Below, piece after piece: positions 8,972 through 17,091 of a DNA stretch of 62,324 nucleotides. The notes under the pieces were generated by a model. The model was not told the origin of the DNA. It saw only the letters and a list, made by a program, of their open reading frames with translations, and made no database searches. Each line of letters starts with the position of its first letter. Position 1 is the first letter of the stretch. The DNA lies in the NCBI GenBank assembly GCA_021776235.1, contig JAJFGG010000153.1, positions 1 to 62,324 on the forward strand, written 5' to 3'. The translations under genes were made by a program, and so were the position numbers. The stretch is from Alphaproteobacteria bacterium (GTDB lineage: Bacteria > Pseudomonadota > Alphaproteobacteria > GCA-2731375).

Positions 8972-9613
8972 ATGTCCAAGGGTCTACTCATCGCCGCGTT
9001 TGATTTCTCGACTGCGCATGGGGACGAATTTCACGACTGGTACGATCTGGAACATGTCCCGGAACGCCAGGCAGTGCCCGGGTTCGGCGCCTGCGAACGG
9101 TGGATCGACGACGAGGCGCCAACCATTTCGGTCGCCACCTACGATCTCGATACGCTCGATGTGCTGCGCGGCGACGCCTATAAATCCATCGCCTACGATA
9201 ATCTGTCCGCCTGGTCGAAGCGTGTGACGTCGATGTGCGGACGCCTGCTGCGTTTTGAAGGGGTGCAAATCTCGCCCGGCGAAGCGGCGGCACCGGAGGG
9301 TGCTGGCGGCTTACTGTTGAACGCCATGAACGTCACGCCCGAGGCTGAGGACAATTTCAATGCCTGGTACGACGAAGAGCACCTGCCCGCCCTCGCCGCC
9401 GTGCCGGGTACGCTGGCGGCCCGGCGCTACCGCTCCGGCGAGGACGCCGAGGGCACCCACCGCTATGTCGCGATCTATCACCTGACATCGCCCGATGTGA
9501 CCCGTAGCAAGGCCTGGAAAGCTGCCGTTGAAACACCCTGGTCCGACGAAGTCCGCCCGCATTTCCGCGATCGGATACGCATCCTGAGCAAACGCTATGT
9601 GCGCGGCGCCTAG
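8972..9613 (+). CDS. Tandem EHxP-motif alpha/beta-barrel protein, two domains
   Basis: The 213-residue product contains two copies of the domain found singly in the preceding gene. The first has DWYDLEHVPE (about residue 22) and the second AWYDEEHLPAL (about 130), each followed by VPG and an aromatic-rich strand. This makes a pseudo-dimer of ferredoxin-like barrels, similar in layout to EthD-like or DUF4286-like proteins. AGGAGG precedes the ATG. The invariant Glu-His pair could be a catalytic or ligand-binding site. The neighbouring minus-strand gene is a CYP153-like P450. Function is unknown. The gene ends 26 bp before the P450 stop. Confidence 0.8.
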   Translation: MSKGLLIAAFDFSTAHGDEFHDWYDLEHVPERQAVPGFGACERWIDDEAPTISVATYDLDTLDVLRGDAYKSIAYDNLSAWSKRVTSMCGRLLRFEGVQISPGEAAAPEGAGGLLLNAMNVTPEAEDNFNAWYDEEHLPALAAVPGTLAARRYRSGEDAEGTHRYVAIYHLTSPDVTRSKAWKAAVETPWSDEVRPHFRDRIRILSKRYVRGA

Positions 9614-9639
9614 AGCATGTCGGGGTTATTCTGATTCAT
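9613..9639. repeat. Solo copy of the dispersed-element terminal repeat
   Basis: Sequence starting AGAGCATGTCGGGG followed by TTATTCTG matches the outer end of the 270-bp palindromic elements (AGAGCATTTCCGGGCTATTCTG) with only a few substitutions. No partner end or hairpin body is attached. It abuts the stop codon of the P450 gene and follows the stop of the plus-strand gene. This is either a remnant of an excised or decayed element or a terminus with its own role at gene 3' ends. Confidence 0.55.
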
Positions 9640-10883
9640 CAAGCCGTGATCCGCACCGGCAGGGATCTGATGCCACGAATAAAGTTGGAATAGAGCCGCA
9701 CGGGTGGGCCCATCACCTCTATTTTCAAGTCCCGGCGCAGTATTTCCTGCCACAGGATTTCCAGCTGCAACTCTGCCAGCCGGTCGCCGACACAACGATG
9801 GATACCGGCACCAAATGAGAGATGCCGGCGTGCGCGCGGCCGATCGATGACGAACTGATCTGCGTTTGCAATCGCACTTTCATCGCGGTTGCCCGAAACG
9901 TACCACATCACTACCTTGTCGCCCTTGGCGATGGGATGGCCGGAAATTTCGGTTTCCTGCAAAGCGGTCCGGCGCATGTGGATCACCGGGGTCTGATAGC
10001 GGATAATTTCGGGCACCATATTTTTGACCAGGCTGTGATCGGCCCGCAGCTTTCTAAATTCATCTGGAAACTCGGCGAAGGCCAGCAGGGCGCCGCTCAT
10101 GGAATTGCGCGTGGTATCGTTGCCGCCGACGATCAAAAGGGCGATGTTGCCTATGAACTCCCGAGGCGGCATGTTCGCGGTCGCCTCGGAATGGGCCAGC
10201 ATGGATATCAGATCGAACGTCGGTTCCGCCGCTTCGCGCTGCTTCCAAAGCTTGGCGAAGTACTCAGCCATCTCGTAAAGATGCCGCATGCGCTCTTCGT
10301 CGCTGCTGACCACTGCATCGTCGGCGTTGGTGTCGGCGATGGCGACGTCGGACCAGAAACTGAGTTTGCGCCGATCCTCGAAGGGAAAATCGAACAGTGT
10401 CGCCAACATCATGGCGGTCAATTCAGTAGAGACAAGATCGACCCAATCAAAGGTTTCGTTACGGGGTAAGGCGTCCAGCGCAGCCGCCGTGCGCTGGCGG
10501 ATCAGACTTTCCATGTTCTTCAGATTGCCGGGCGCCACAATGGGGGCAACGGTTTTACGCTGCGCCGTATGCCGTGGCGGATCCATGCGTATGAAATTCG
10601 GTAATTCCTCGCCTTCGGGCTGATCGTTGATCCGAATGCCGCCCATTTCGGAAGCGGAAGAAAAGGTGCCGTGGTCCAGTTCGACCTGCATGATTTCGTC
10701 ATAACAACTCAATGACCAATAAGGGCCATGGGGGCTGTCGGGGTAGTAATGTACCGGAGCATCCCGGCGTAGGCGCGCAAACACCTCGTGCCAGGTGTCA
10801 TCCTGATACAATGCAGGATCACTGACATCGATTTGGTCGATGGCAAGCCTGTGCGCTTCGCCTTTATGACCGTGTTCTGCCAT
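9639..10883 (-). CDS. Cytochrome P450, CYP153-like
   Basis: The 414-residue soluble P450 has an I-helix GGNDTTRN, a K-helix EIIR and the heme-ligand loop FGAGIHRCVGDRLAE with Cys364 as the thiolate ligand. The segments MWYVSGNRDE and SNFIRGIRSLPVR near the C-terminus resemble CYP153 alkane/fatty-acid omega-hydroxylases, from recollection of that family; other CYP families are possible. It would hydroxylate a terminal carbon with electrons from a ferredoxin and reductase not encoded next to it. AAGGA lies about eight bases upstream of the ATG. FadD, acyl-CoA dehydrogenases and crotonases elsewhere in the window would suit breakdown of the product. A dispersed palindromic element follows its 5' side. 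Confidence 0.88.
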   Translation of the reverse strand: MAEHGHKGEAHRLAIDQIDVSDPALYQDDTWHEVFARLRRDAPVHYYPDSPHGPYWSLSCYDEIMQVELDHGTFSSASEMGGIRINDQPEGEELPNFIRMDPPRHTAQRKTVAPIVAPGNLKNMESLIRQRTAAALDALPRNETFDWVDLVSTELTAMMLATLFDFPFEDRRKLSFWSDVAIADTNADDAVVSSDEERMRHLYEMAEYFAKLWKQREAAEPTFDLISMLAHSEATANMPPREFIGNIALLIVGGNDTTRNSMSGALLAFAEFPDEFRKLRADHSLVKNMVPEIIRYQTPVIHMRRTALQETEISGHPIAKGDKVVMWYVSGNRDESAIANADQFVIDRPRARRHLSFGAGIHRCVGDRLAELQLEILWQEILRRDLKIEVMGPPVRLYSNFIRGIRSLPVRITA

Positions 10884-10963
10884 GATCGGTCCTTACCTGT
10901 GCATGCCTTAGATCAAAACGCAGCCTGGCATTCTGAACACCAGGTAGGTCTGTTCAGGATAAT

Positions 10964-11233
10964 AGAGCACTTCCGGGCTATTGTGAGTCATTTGATGGTG
11001 ACCCTAAGCCATTCGGGTAGGCGCGTCGCGTAGCGCGATGTGGTACATCGGGCAAGCGGCGCCCAGAGCCTTGGGCATCCGATTGGCTTTGGGACGCCAC
11101 CGGAGGCCGTCCACCAAGGCCCCGTGGCGGCGTTGCGGTTTTTGGACGATGTCCCACATCGACCTGCAAACCGCGCCTACCCACGGGGCCTTGATGGACG
11201 GTCAAATGACCCAGAATAGCCCGGAAATGCTCT
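10964..11233. repeat. Dispersed palindromic element, copy A (type 1)
   Basis: The 270-bp element begins AGAGCACTTCCGGGCTATT and ends with the inverted form, AATAGCCCGGAAATGCTCT. Between the roughly 30-bp terminal inverted repeats are two long hairpins. Hairpin 1 spans about 10990-11100 with tip CGATGT-GGT-ACATCG at 11036-11050. Hairpin 2 spans about 11105-11212, with arms around CCACCAAGGCCCCGTG and tip CGATGT-CCC-ACATCG at 11147-11161. Copy B at 41089 is nearly the same; copy C at 32348 has the same plan with different sequence. Short frames inside it are by-products of the repeat. It fills the gap between the P450 and pentapeptide genes. Confidence 0.85.
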
Positions 11234-11286
11234 ATCACAGGGCCGCCGTGACGTTGAACCGCGGCCGCAAACGCCTTGTTTTAGGG

Positions 11287-12048
11287 TTAGTCGGGCGCCT
11301 CGCAATTGAGCGCCTGATGCAGGCTATCCGGCGAAATGACGCAGCGGGCCAAATTGGCGCGCCACAGGTCGGCGCCTTGCAAAACGGCCGAAGACAGATC
11401 GGCTTCGATTAAATTGGCCTCGGTCAGGGAGGCAGAGGAAAGGTTGCTGTTGGTCAGGTTGGCGCCGCTCAGATCCGCCCCAGTCAGGTCCGCCCCGACC
11501 AGCTTGGCGCCGCGCAACCGCGCTCCGGACAGTTTCGCGTTGGCCAGGCTGACGTGGCTTAAATCCCGCCCTTCAAGGTTCACGTTGCTTAAGTTCTCGT
11601 CGGACAAATCAGCACGGACGCCGTCTCGATCGCCTTGCAACCAACGATGATGCGCGGTCAACGTCCGCAGCAGGCGTCGATTGCGCTCGCCATTCCGTTG
11701 CCGCTGTTCCTCGTCGACAATGTGTTTTTCGATGATGCGGGTATCGACCGGCAAATGAGTAACGCCCAGTATGACGCGCAGTTGCCGCTGGGCGTGCTTC
11801 AAGTCATAGGCTTCAAGTTCGCCTCTGGTCAGGTCGCCGCCCGAGTAGAACCGCACTTCATAAAGATATTCGATCAGGTCGGGCGCGGCCGCATCGCTGG
11901 CCTCGGTTTCCGCCTCCGCTTGCCGCAATGCCGCCAGTTCGGCTTCCAGTTCCTCTGGTGGTGCATAATTGCTGTTGTGGCCGATACCCGGCTGCCAATC
12001 AGCGGGACTGTCGGCAATGCCTGGGGACTTCTTTTTCGGCTGGGCCAT
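11287..12048 (-). CDS. Pentapeptide-repeat protein, cytoplasmic
   Basis: The 253-residue protein has an N-terminal region rich in Ala and Glu (to about 130). It is followed by about 15 pentapeptide units of A(D/N)LXX type (residues about 145-235, for example GADLTGADLSGANL), which fold as a right-handed quadrilateral beta-helix. There is no signal peptide. AAGGAGG upstream of ATG 12048 decides the start; an in-frame start seven codons earlier would lie before the ribosome site. Pentapeptide proteins include DNA-gyrase-protecting mimics and many of unknown role; nothing here favours one. A second, exported pentapeptide protein is at 28268. Confidence 0.85.
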   Translation of the reverse strand: MAQPKKKSPGIADSPADWQPGIGHNSNYAPPEELEAELAALRQAEAETEASDAAAPDLIEYLYEVRFYSGGDLTRGELEAYDLKHAQRQLRVILGVTHLPVDTRIIEKHIVDEEQRQRNGERNRRLLRTLTAHHRWLQGDRDGVRADLSDENLSNVNLEGRDLSHVSLANAKLSGARLRGAKLVGADLTGADLSGANLTNSNLSSASLTEANLIEADLSSAVLQGADLWRANLARCVISPDSLHQALNCEAPD

Positions 12049-12169
12049 CCAACGTGCCTCCTTGCGCATAGCGGACCTCGGAGCCGCTACTTACGTGCTC
12101 CGGCATAGCCATAAAATACGCTGGGCAATATAGTTACGGGTCATTAACAAAGACTTATGGGGATATGGC

Positions 12170-14623
12170 TTAAGCCCGTATACGCAGGTTCTTGGGGTCA
12201 TACATGGGACGCAAAGACGCCGTCGCCTCGATCCGATCGCATGCCACTTCGATGCTATAGCTGCCGTCCTTGATAAACCCCGCATCGACGACACCACCCG
12301 CGGGATCGCGGACATAACCCAGGCCGATGGCGGCGCCCAGGGTATGGCCATAACTGCCTGAACGCAGATGGCCGACGATCACGTCATCGCGCCAGATCGG
12401 CTCGTTGTGATAGAGCAGTTTCTCCGGATCCGACAATTTAAACTGAACCAGCCGTTGCCGCGGGCCGGATTGGCGTTGCCGCAACAATGCCTCCCGTCCG
12501 ATGAAACCGCCCGGCTTATCCCAGGCCACGGCAAAGGCAAGGCCCGCTTCGATGGGGGTGTCTTCATCGGTGATATCATGCCCCCAATGACGGTAGGCCT
12601 TTTCCATGCGCAGTGAGTCCATGGCGTGATAGCCGGCATGACGCAGGCCGAATTCAGGCCCCGCCGCCAAAATCGTGTCGTAGACGTCTTGCGAGAATTC
12701 CGCCGGGATATACAGCTCCCACCCCAATTCGCCTACATAGGTCAGTCGCGTGGCGCGCACCATGGCATAGCCAATGGCAATTTCGCGCGAGGCGCCAAAG
12801 GGAAAGGCCAGGTTGCCAACATCCCCATCCGTGACCGAGGCCAACAAATCGCGCGCCCTTGGCCCCATAATCGACAACACCGCGAAGGCCGAGGTGAGAT
12901 CGACCAGGTGGGCCTGGGCATCGTCCGGGATATGCCCCTTCAACCAATGAAAGTCCCGCACCTGGCTGGTGGCGGAGGTGACGATCAGAAAGCTGTCTTC
13001 AGTGGTGCGGGTCACGGTCAAATCCGCTTCGATCCCGCCACGCTCGTTCAACCATTGCGTATAGACCGTCCGCCCCGGCGCCACATCTATCTGGTTGGCG
13101 CAGACCTGGTTCAGCACTGCCAAGGCATCGCGGCCGGCGAGCTGGAATTTGGCGAACGAGGACTGCTCGAACAAGGCCACGGTCTGGCGGGCCGCCTGAT
13201 GCTCCGCCGCCGAAAAATCGAACCAGTTTTGCCGGCCAAAGCTGTAGTCGTATCCGGGCGCCAATTCTCCAGGGCTGTACCAGTTTGCCCGTTCCCAGCC
13301 CGCCGCTTCGCCAAACGCGGCGCCGGCCTTGGCCAGACGGTCATGCAGAGGCGATTTCCGAATGCCGCGCGCTGTGCGGTATTGATAGAATGGCCAACGC
13401 ACGGCGTACAGTAGCCCCAGACACTCGCTGACCCGTTCACGCAGATAACGGCTGTTATTCTGATGGGGCATGTTACGGCGAATATCCACATCCCACAAAT
13501 CCAGGGTGGGATGGCCATCGCGAATCCATTCCGCCATCACCTTGCCCACGCCGCCCGCCGATTGGATGCCGATGGAATTAAATCCGCAAGCTACGAACAG
13601 GCCGGCCGTCTCGGGCACCTCGCCCAGATGATAGCGGTTGTCCGGCGTGAAGCTTTCCGGTCCGCAGAACCAGGTACGGATGCCGACCTCGGCCAACGCC
13701 GGCATCCGCGTCAGGGCGCGTTCCAGTACCGGCATGAAATGCTCCATATCGCTGGGCAGTTCGTCGAAGCAGAAATCCTCCGGAATGCCGTCCATACCCC
13801 AGGGCTTGGCCTCGGCCTCAAACGCACCCAGCAGAATTTTGCCCGCATCCTCTTTGTAGTAGGCATAGTTGTCGGGATCGCGCAGCACCGGCAGATCAGG
13901 GGTGACGCCGGCCATGGGCTCGGTCACCACATAGAAATGTTCGCAGGCATGCAGGGGCACCAAAGCATCGCTCAAGGCACCCACCTCCTGGCCCCACATA
14001 CCCGTGCAATTGACCACGATGTCCGCGTTGATGATGCCGCTTTCAATGGCCACGCCAGTTATCCTGCCCTGGGCCGTCAAAATGTCCGTCACCTTGGTGT
14101 TTTCCAGAATCTTGGCACCGCCGGCGCGCGCGCCCTTGGCTAGGGCCTGGGTCAAATCCGATGGATTGATCTGTCCGTCCTTTGGCAGAAAAACCGCGCC
14201 CGCCACATCTTCAACAGACAACAGGGGATGCATGCGGCGGACGTCATCCCGGCTGATCTCCTCCACTGCCAGGCCAAAGACCCGCGCCATGGAGGCGGCG
14301 CGGCGCAATTCCTCCAACCTTTCGCCATTGGTGGCGAGTGAAATGGAGCCGTTCTGTTTGAAGCCCGTGGCCTGCCCGGTCTCGGCTTCCAGACCGGCAT
14401 AAAGCTCGGTCGAGTATTTCGCCAACTGGGTGAGGTTCTGCGTCGCGCGCAACTGCCCGACCAGGCCGGCGGCATGCCAGGTGGTGCCACTGGACAGCTG
14501 TTTTCGCTCCAACAACAGCACATCCGTGAGGCCCAGCTTGACCAGATGATAGGCGATGGAACAACCTACGACGCCGCCGCCGACTATGACGATGGCCGCG
14601 TGGCTGGGTGGAGATACCGGCAT
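12170..14623 (-). CDS. FAD-dependent dimethylglycine/sarcosine dehydrogenase-like oxidoreductase
   Basis: The 817-residue protein begins with a DAO-type FAD-binding fold (IVIVGGGVVGCSIAYH) and has GTTWHAAGL, where the histidine (His50) is the site of covalent FAD attachment in dimethylglycine and sarcosine dehydrogenases. C-terminal to about residue 430 come FAO_M and GCV_T folate-binding-like domains. The family oxidatively demethylates N-methyl amino acids and passes the one-carbon unit to tetrahydrofolate. GGAG lies upstream of ATG 14623, whereas an earlier in-frame ATG (14656) has no site. The gene is divergent from a D-aminoacylase-like gene with a shared promoter region of 115 bp. Substrate is not determined. 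Confidence 0.88.
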   Translation of the reverse strand: MPVSPPSHAAIVIVGGGVVGCSIAYHLVKLGLTDVLLLERKQLSSGTTWHAAGLVGQLRATQNLTQLAKYSTELYAGLEAETGQATGFKQNGSISLATNGERLEELRRAASMARVFGLAVEEISRDDVRRMHPLLSVEDVAGAVFLPKDGQINPSDLTQALAKGARAGGAKILENTKVTDILTAQGRITGVAIESGIINADIVVNCTGMWGQEVGALSDALVPLHACEHFYVVTEPMAGVTPDLPVLRDPDNYAYYKEDAGKILLGAFEAEAKPWGMDGIPEDFCFDELPSDMEHFMPVLERALTRMPALAEVGIRTWFCGPESFTPDNRYHLGEVPETAGLFVACGFNSIGIQSAGGVGKVMAEWIRDGHPTLDLWDVDIRRNMPHQNNSRYLRERVSECLGLLYAVRWPFYQYRTARGIRKSPLHDRLAKAGAAFGEAAGWERANWYSPGELAPGYDYSFGRQNWFDFSAAEHQAARQTVALFEQSSFAKFQLAGRDALAVLNQVCANQIDVAPGRTVYTQWLNERGGIEADLTVTRTTEDSFLIVTSATSQVRDFHWLKGHIPDDAQAHLVDLTSAFAVLSIMGPRARDLLASVTDGDVGNLAFPFGASREIAIGYAMVRATRLTYVGELGWELYIPAEFSQDVYDTILAAGPEFGLRHAGYHAMDSLRMEKAYRHWGHDITDEDTPIEAGLAFAVAWDKPGGFIGREALLRQRQSGPRQRLVQFKLSDPEKLLYHNEPIWRDDVIVGHLRSGSYGHTLGAAIGLGYVRDPAGGVVDAGFIKDGSYSIEVACDRIEATASLRPMYDPKNLRIRA

Positions 14624-14738
14624 TAATGACTCCAATAGTGCAGGCGTTGCAGACATTCACCGGGCTACCCTACCGGATTGCCTATGCATGGGCCATAATG
14701 GCCGAACGCTATTCACGGGGCTTATGGGGAATTTCGCA

Positions 14739-16445
14739 ATGAATTATGATCTGGTAGTGCGAAACGGGACTGTCATTGATGGCTCGGGCATGCCCCGTTA
14801 CCGGGCCGACGTGGGGGTAAAAGATGGCCGCATTGCCCATATCGGGCGCATTAGCAATGGCGGCGGCGAAAGTATCGATGCCGAGGGCCACATTGTATCC
14901 CCGGGCTTCGTCGATGGTCATACCCACATGGATGCACAGATCTTCTGGGACCCCCTGGGCAGTTGTTCCTGCTATCACGGCGTTACCTCGGTGGTGATGG
15001 GCAATTGCGGCTTTACTCTGGCGCCTTGCCGCGAGGCAGAGGCGGACCTGGTATTTCGAAATCTGGAGCGGGCCGAGGATATCTCCCGCGATGCCATGCT
15101 GGCCGGCATCAAATGGCGCTGGGAAAGCTTCCCCGAATATCTCGACGTCCTCGACTCGCTGCCCAAGGGGATCAACTACAGCGGCTATATGGGCCATTCG
15201 GCGTTGCGCACCTATGTCATGGGCGAGCGTGCCTTCAGCGAAACCGCCAACGAAGACGAACTGGCAAACATGGCGCATTTGGTGAAAGAGTCCGTGCGCG
15301 CCGGCGCCATCGGCTTTTCGTCCTCACGCAGCAGCAACCATGAAACCTCTGACTATCGGCCCGTGGCATCCCGTGCGGCGGATTGGCGGGAATTGGCCAC
15401 AATGGTCCGCGCCATGGGCGAGGTTGACGCCGGTATCCTGGAACTGGCGGGAGAACCCACCGGCGCCAATCACCAACGCGCCGAACCCTATTTCAATGGC
15501 TTGAAGGATCTTTCAGTTGAAACAGGCAGGCCCATCACGTTCGGAATGTTTTCCACCCGCGCCAAGCCCCAGGCCTGGCGCCCCTGGTTCGATGTGCTCA
15601 ATCAGGCGGCGGCGGAAGGCGGGCGCTTGTTTGTCCAGGTCCACAGCCGGGCCCTGAACGTGTTGTTGTCTTTTGAAACCAACACGCCATTCGACACATG
15701 GGAGTTATGGCGGGAAATCCGCGCCCTGCCCCTCGAAGAACAGAAGGCCGCCTTCCGCAATCCGGATACCAAAGCGAAATTGATCGCGATCGCCAACCAA
15801 CCCTACACCGGGCCCAAGGCGATCGGGACCGAGGCGCGGCCGCCCGATTGGGATTGGATTTTTTTGATGAATACGGTCGAAGGCCCGCATCCGTCGATGG
15901 CGGAAGTGGCGCGGCAACGGGGTGTCTCACCAGTCGAGGCAATGATAGATCTGGCACTGGAGCATGACTTCAAGGTTTTCTTCCGCCAGCCCATCGCCAA
16001 CGAAGACGACGCGCAAGCTTTGGAGATGATGCAACATCCCCGCTCTGTTGTTACCTTTTCGGATTCCGGCGCCCATGTTTCCCAGATCATGGATAGCTCG
16101 TTACAGACCCATATATTCAGCCATTGGGTGCGCCAGCGTCAGGCCTTTACCCTGGAAGAAGCGGTGCGTCTGGTAACCTACGACACCGCCACCCATTGGG
16201 GCTTTCATGATCGCGGCCTGTTGCGCGAGGGTATGGCGGCTGATCTGGTGGTCTTCGATCCCGACACCATCGGTCCACGCATGCCGGAAGTCGTCACCGA
16301 TCTACCGGCCTCGGCCAAGCGCCTGAAACAAACCGCTAACGGCATTCGCGCCACCGTGGTCAATGGCGCGGTGCTGTTGCGCGATAATGAACCCACCGGC
16401 GCTACGCCGGGCCGCCTGCTCAGAGGGCCCCTCGCCCGGCATTAG
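14739..16445 (+). CDS. N-acyl-D-amino-acid deacylase-like amidohydrolase
   Basis: The 568-residue product is an amidohydrolase-superfamily member: an N-terminal urease-alpha-like strand segment, GHTHMD with metal ligands His61 and His63, GNCG (Cys90) as in D-aminoacylase, and FSDSGAH with the catalytic aspartate late in the barrel. It would remove acyl groups from N-acyl-D-amino acids or related cyclic amides in the cytoplasm. GGGGAA precedes ATG 14739; an ATG at 14724 is possible. The hairpin at 16452 follows its stop. Divergent neighbour: an N-methyl-amino-acid dehydrogenase-like flavoprotein, which could act on the same group of modified amino acids. Confidence 0.88.
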   Translation: MNYDLVVRNGTVIDGSGMPRYRADVGVKDGRIAHIGRISNGGGESIDAEGHIVSPGFVDGHTHMDAQIFWDPLGSCSCYHGVTSVVMGNCGFTLAPCREAEADLVFRNLERAEDISRDAMLAGIKWRWESFPEYLDVLDSLPKGINYSGYMGHSALRTYVMGERAFSETANEDELANMAHLVKESVRAGAIGFSSSRSSNHETSDYRPVASRAADWRELATMVRAMGEVDAGILELAGEPTGANHQRAEPYFNGLKDLSVETGRPITFGMFSTRAKPQAWRPWFDVLNQAAAEGGRLFVQVHSRALNVLLSFETNTPFDTWELWREIRALPLEEQKAAFRNPDTKAKLIAIANQPYTGPKAIGTEARPPDWDWIFLMNTVEGPHPSMAEVARQRGVSPVEAMIDLALEHDFKVFFRQPIANEDDAQALEMMQHPRSVVTFSDSGAHVSQIMDSSLQTHIFSHWVRQRQAFTLEEAVRLVTYDTATHWGFHDRGLLREGMAADLVVFDPDTIGPRMPEVVTDLPASAKRLKQTANGIRATVVNGAVLLRDNEPTGATPGRLLRGPLARH

Positions 16446-16451
16446 ATCAAA

Positions 16452-16482
16452 CAGCCCAAAAAATGGAATAAGTTTTGGGCTG
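16452..16482 (+). terminator. Hairpin after the D-aminoacylase-like gene
   Basis: A perfect 10-bp stem (CAGCCCAAAA / TTTTGGGCTG) with an 11-base loop begins six bases after the stop at 16445. There is no long T run after it, so intrinsic termination is likely but not certain. Confidence 0.6.
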
Positions 16483-16506
16483 ATAATCTGACCTATTTCA
16501 AAGAGT

Positions 16507-16550
16507 TAGAGCACCTTGTCTGCGTGCAATTGAACGCAGGTTGCTCTAAG
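16507..16550. repeat. Short palindrome with AGAGCA/TGCTCT ends
   Basis: TTAGAGCA (16507-16514) pairs with TGCTCTAA (16543-16550), and CTGCGT with ACGCAG inside it. The outer AGAGCA/TGCTCT ends are the same six bases that end the 270-bp elements, so this 44-bp palindrome may be an internally deleted relative or a terminator of the MaoC gene downstream on the minus strand. Confidence 0.6.
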
Positions 16551-16611
16551 CGACAGGTTTAGGCGGCAATGTGCCAATTTCGGAAGTCGCAAGAAATCGA
16601 TGTACTCATAT

Positions 16612-17085
16612 TCATGTGCTTGGCCGGCATCGGTACAGGCTGGTCAGCTTCATTGAGTGCACGACATCGCCATGTTGATTCAATATTTCCCGCTTCGTCG
16701 TGACGATCCCCTGGCCACCCTTGCTCGACAGGTGCTTTTCGGTTGGCGTTGTTGCCACCTCGATGGTGTCGCCGTGCTTGACCGGTTTGTGGATGCGCCA
16801 CTCGTCCAGGCCCAGCATCGCGATGATGGTGCCATCATTTATACCGCTTTGGCAGCCGAGGCCGCCGGCAACAGCCAGTATCAACGGACCGTGGGCGATG
16901 GGCTGGCCATAGGGCTGTTCCCTACAGAATTCCCAATCCACATGCGGCGCGTTGAAATCGCCCGACAGGTTGGCGAAGTTCACGATGTCCGTGTTGGTTA
17001 TTGTGCGCCTTGGGGTTTTGTATGTCTTGCCGATTTCGAAATCCTCGAAATACATGCCGCTCGGTTCGCGCGCCTCCATTGGCAT
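16612..17085 (-). CDS. MaoC-family dehydratase
   Basis: The 157-residue single hot-dog protein has the MaoC motif in the form ANLSGDFNAPHVD followed by IAHGPL, the hydratase-2 catalytic Asp/His region. Such enzymes hydrate R-specific or medium-chain enoyl-CoA. GGGAGAA precedes the ATG. It is six bases downstream of the acyl-CoA dehydrogenase gene and is the third gene of an operon with a luciferase-like oxidoreductase, so it likely acts on the enoyl-CoA made by that dehydrogenase. The natural acyl group is not known. Confidence 0.87.
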   Translation of the reverse strand: MPMEAREPSGMYFEDFEIGKTYKTPRRTITNTDIVNFANLSGDFNAPHVDWEFCREQPYGQPIAHGPLILAVAGGLGCQSGINDGTIIAMLGLDEWRIHKPVKHGDTIEVATTPTEKHLSSKGGQGIVTTKREILNQHGDVVHSMKLTSLYRCRPST

Positions 17086-17091
17086 TTCTCC

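Noticed and set aside
10978-11238. 86-codon frame inside element A and its like in element B (about 41103-41350)
   Set aside because: Similarity between the two comes from the DNA repeat; no start site, and both strands are open. Not treated as a protein.
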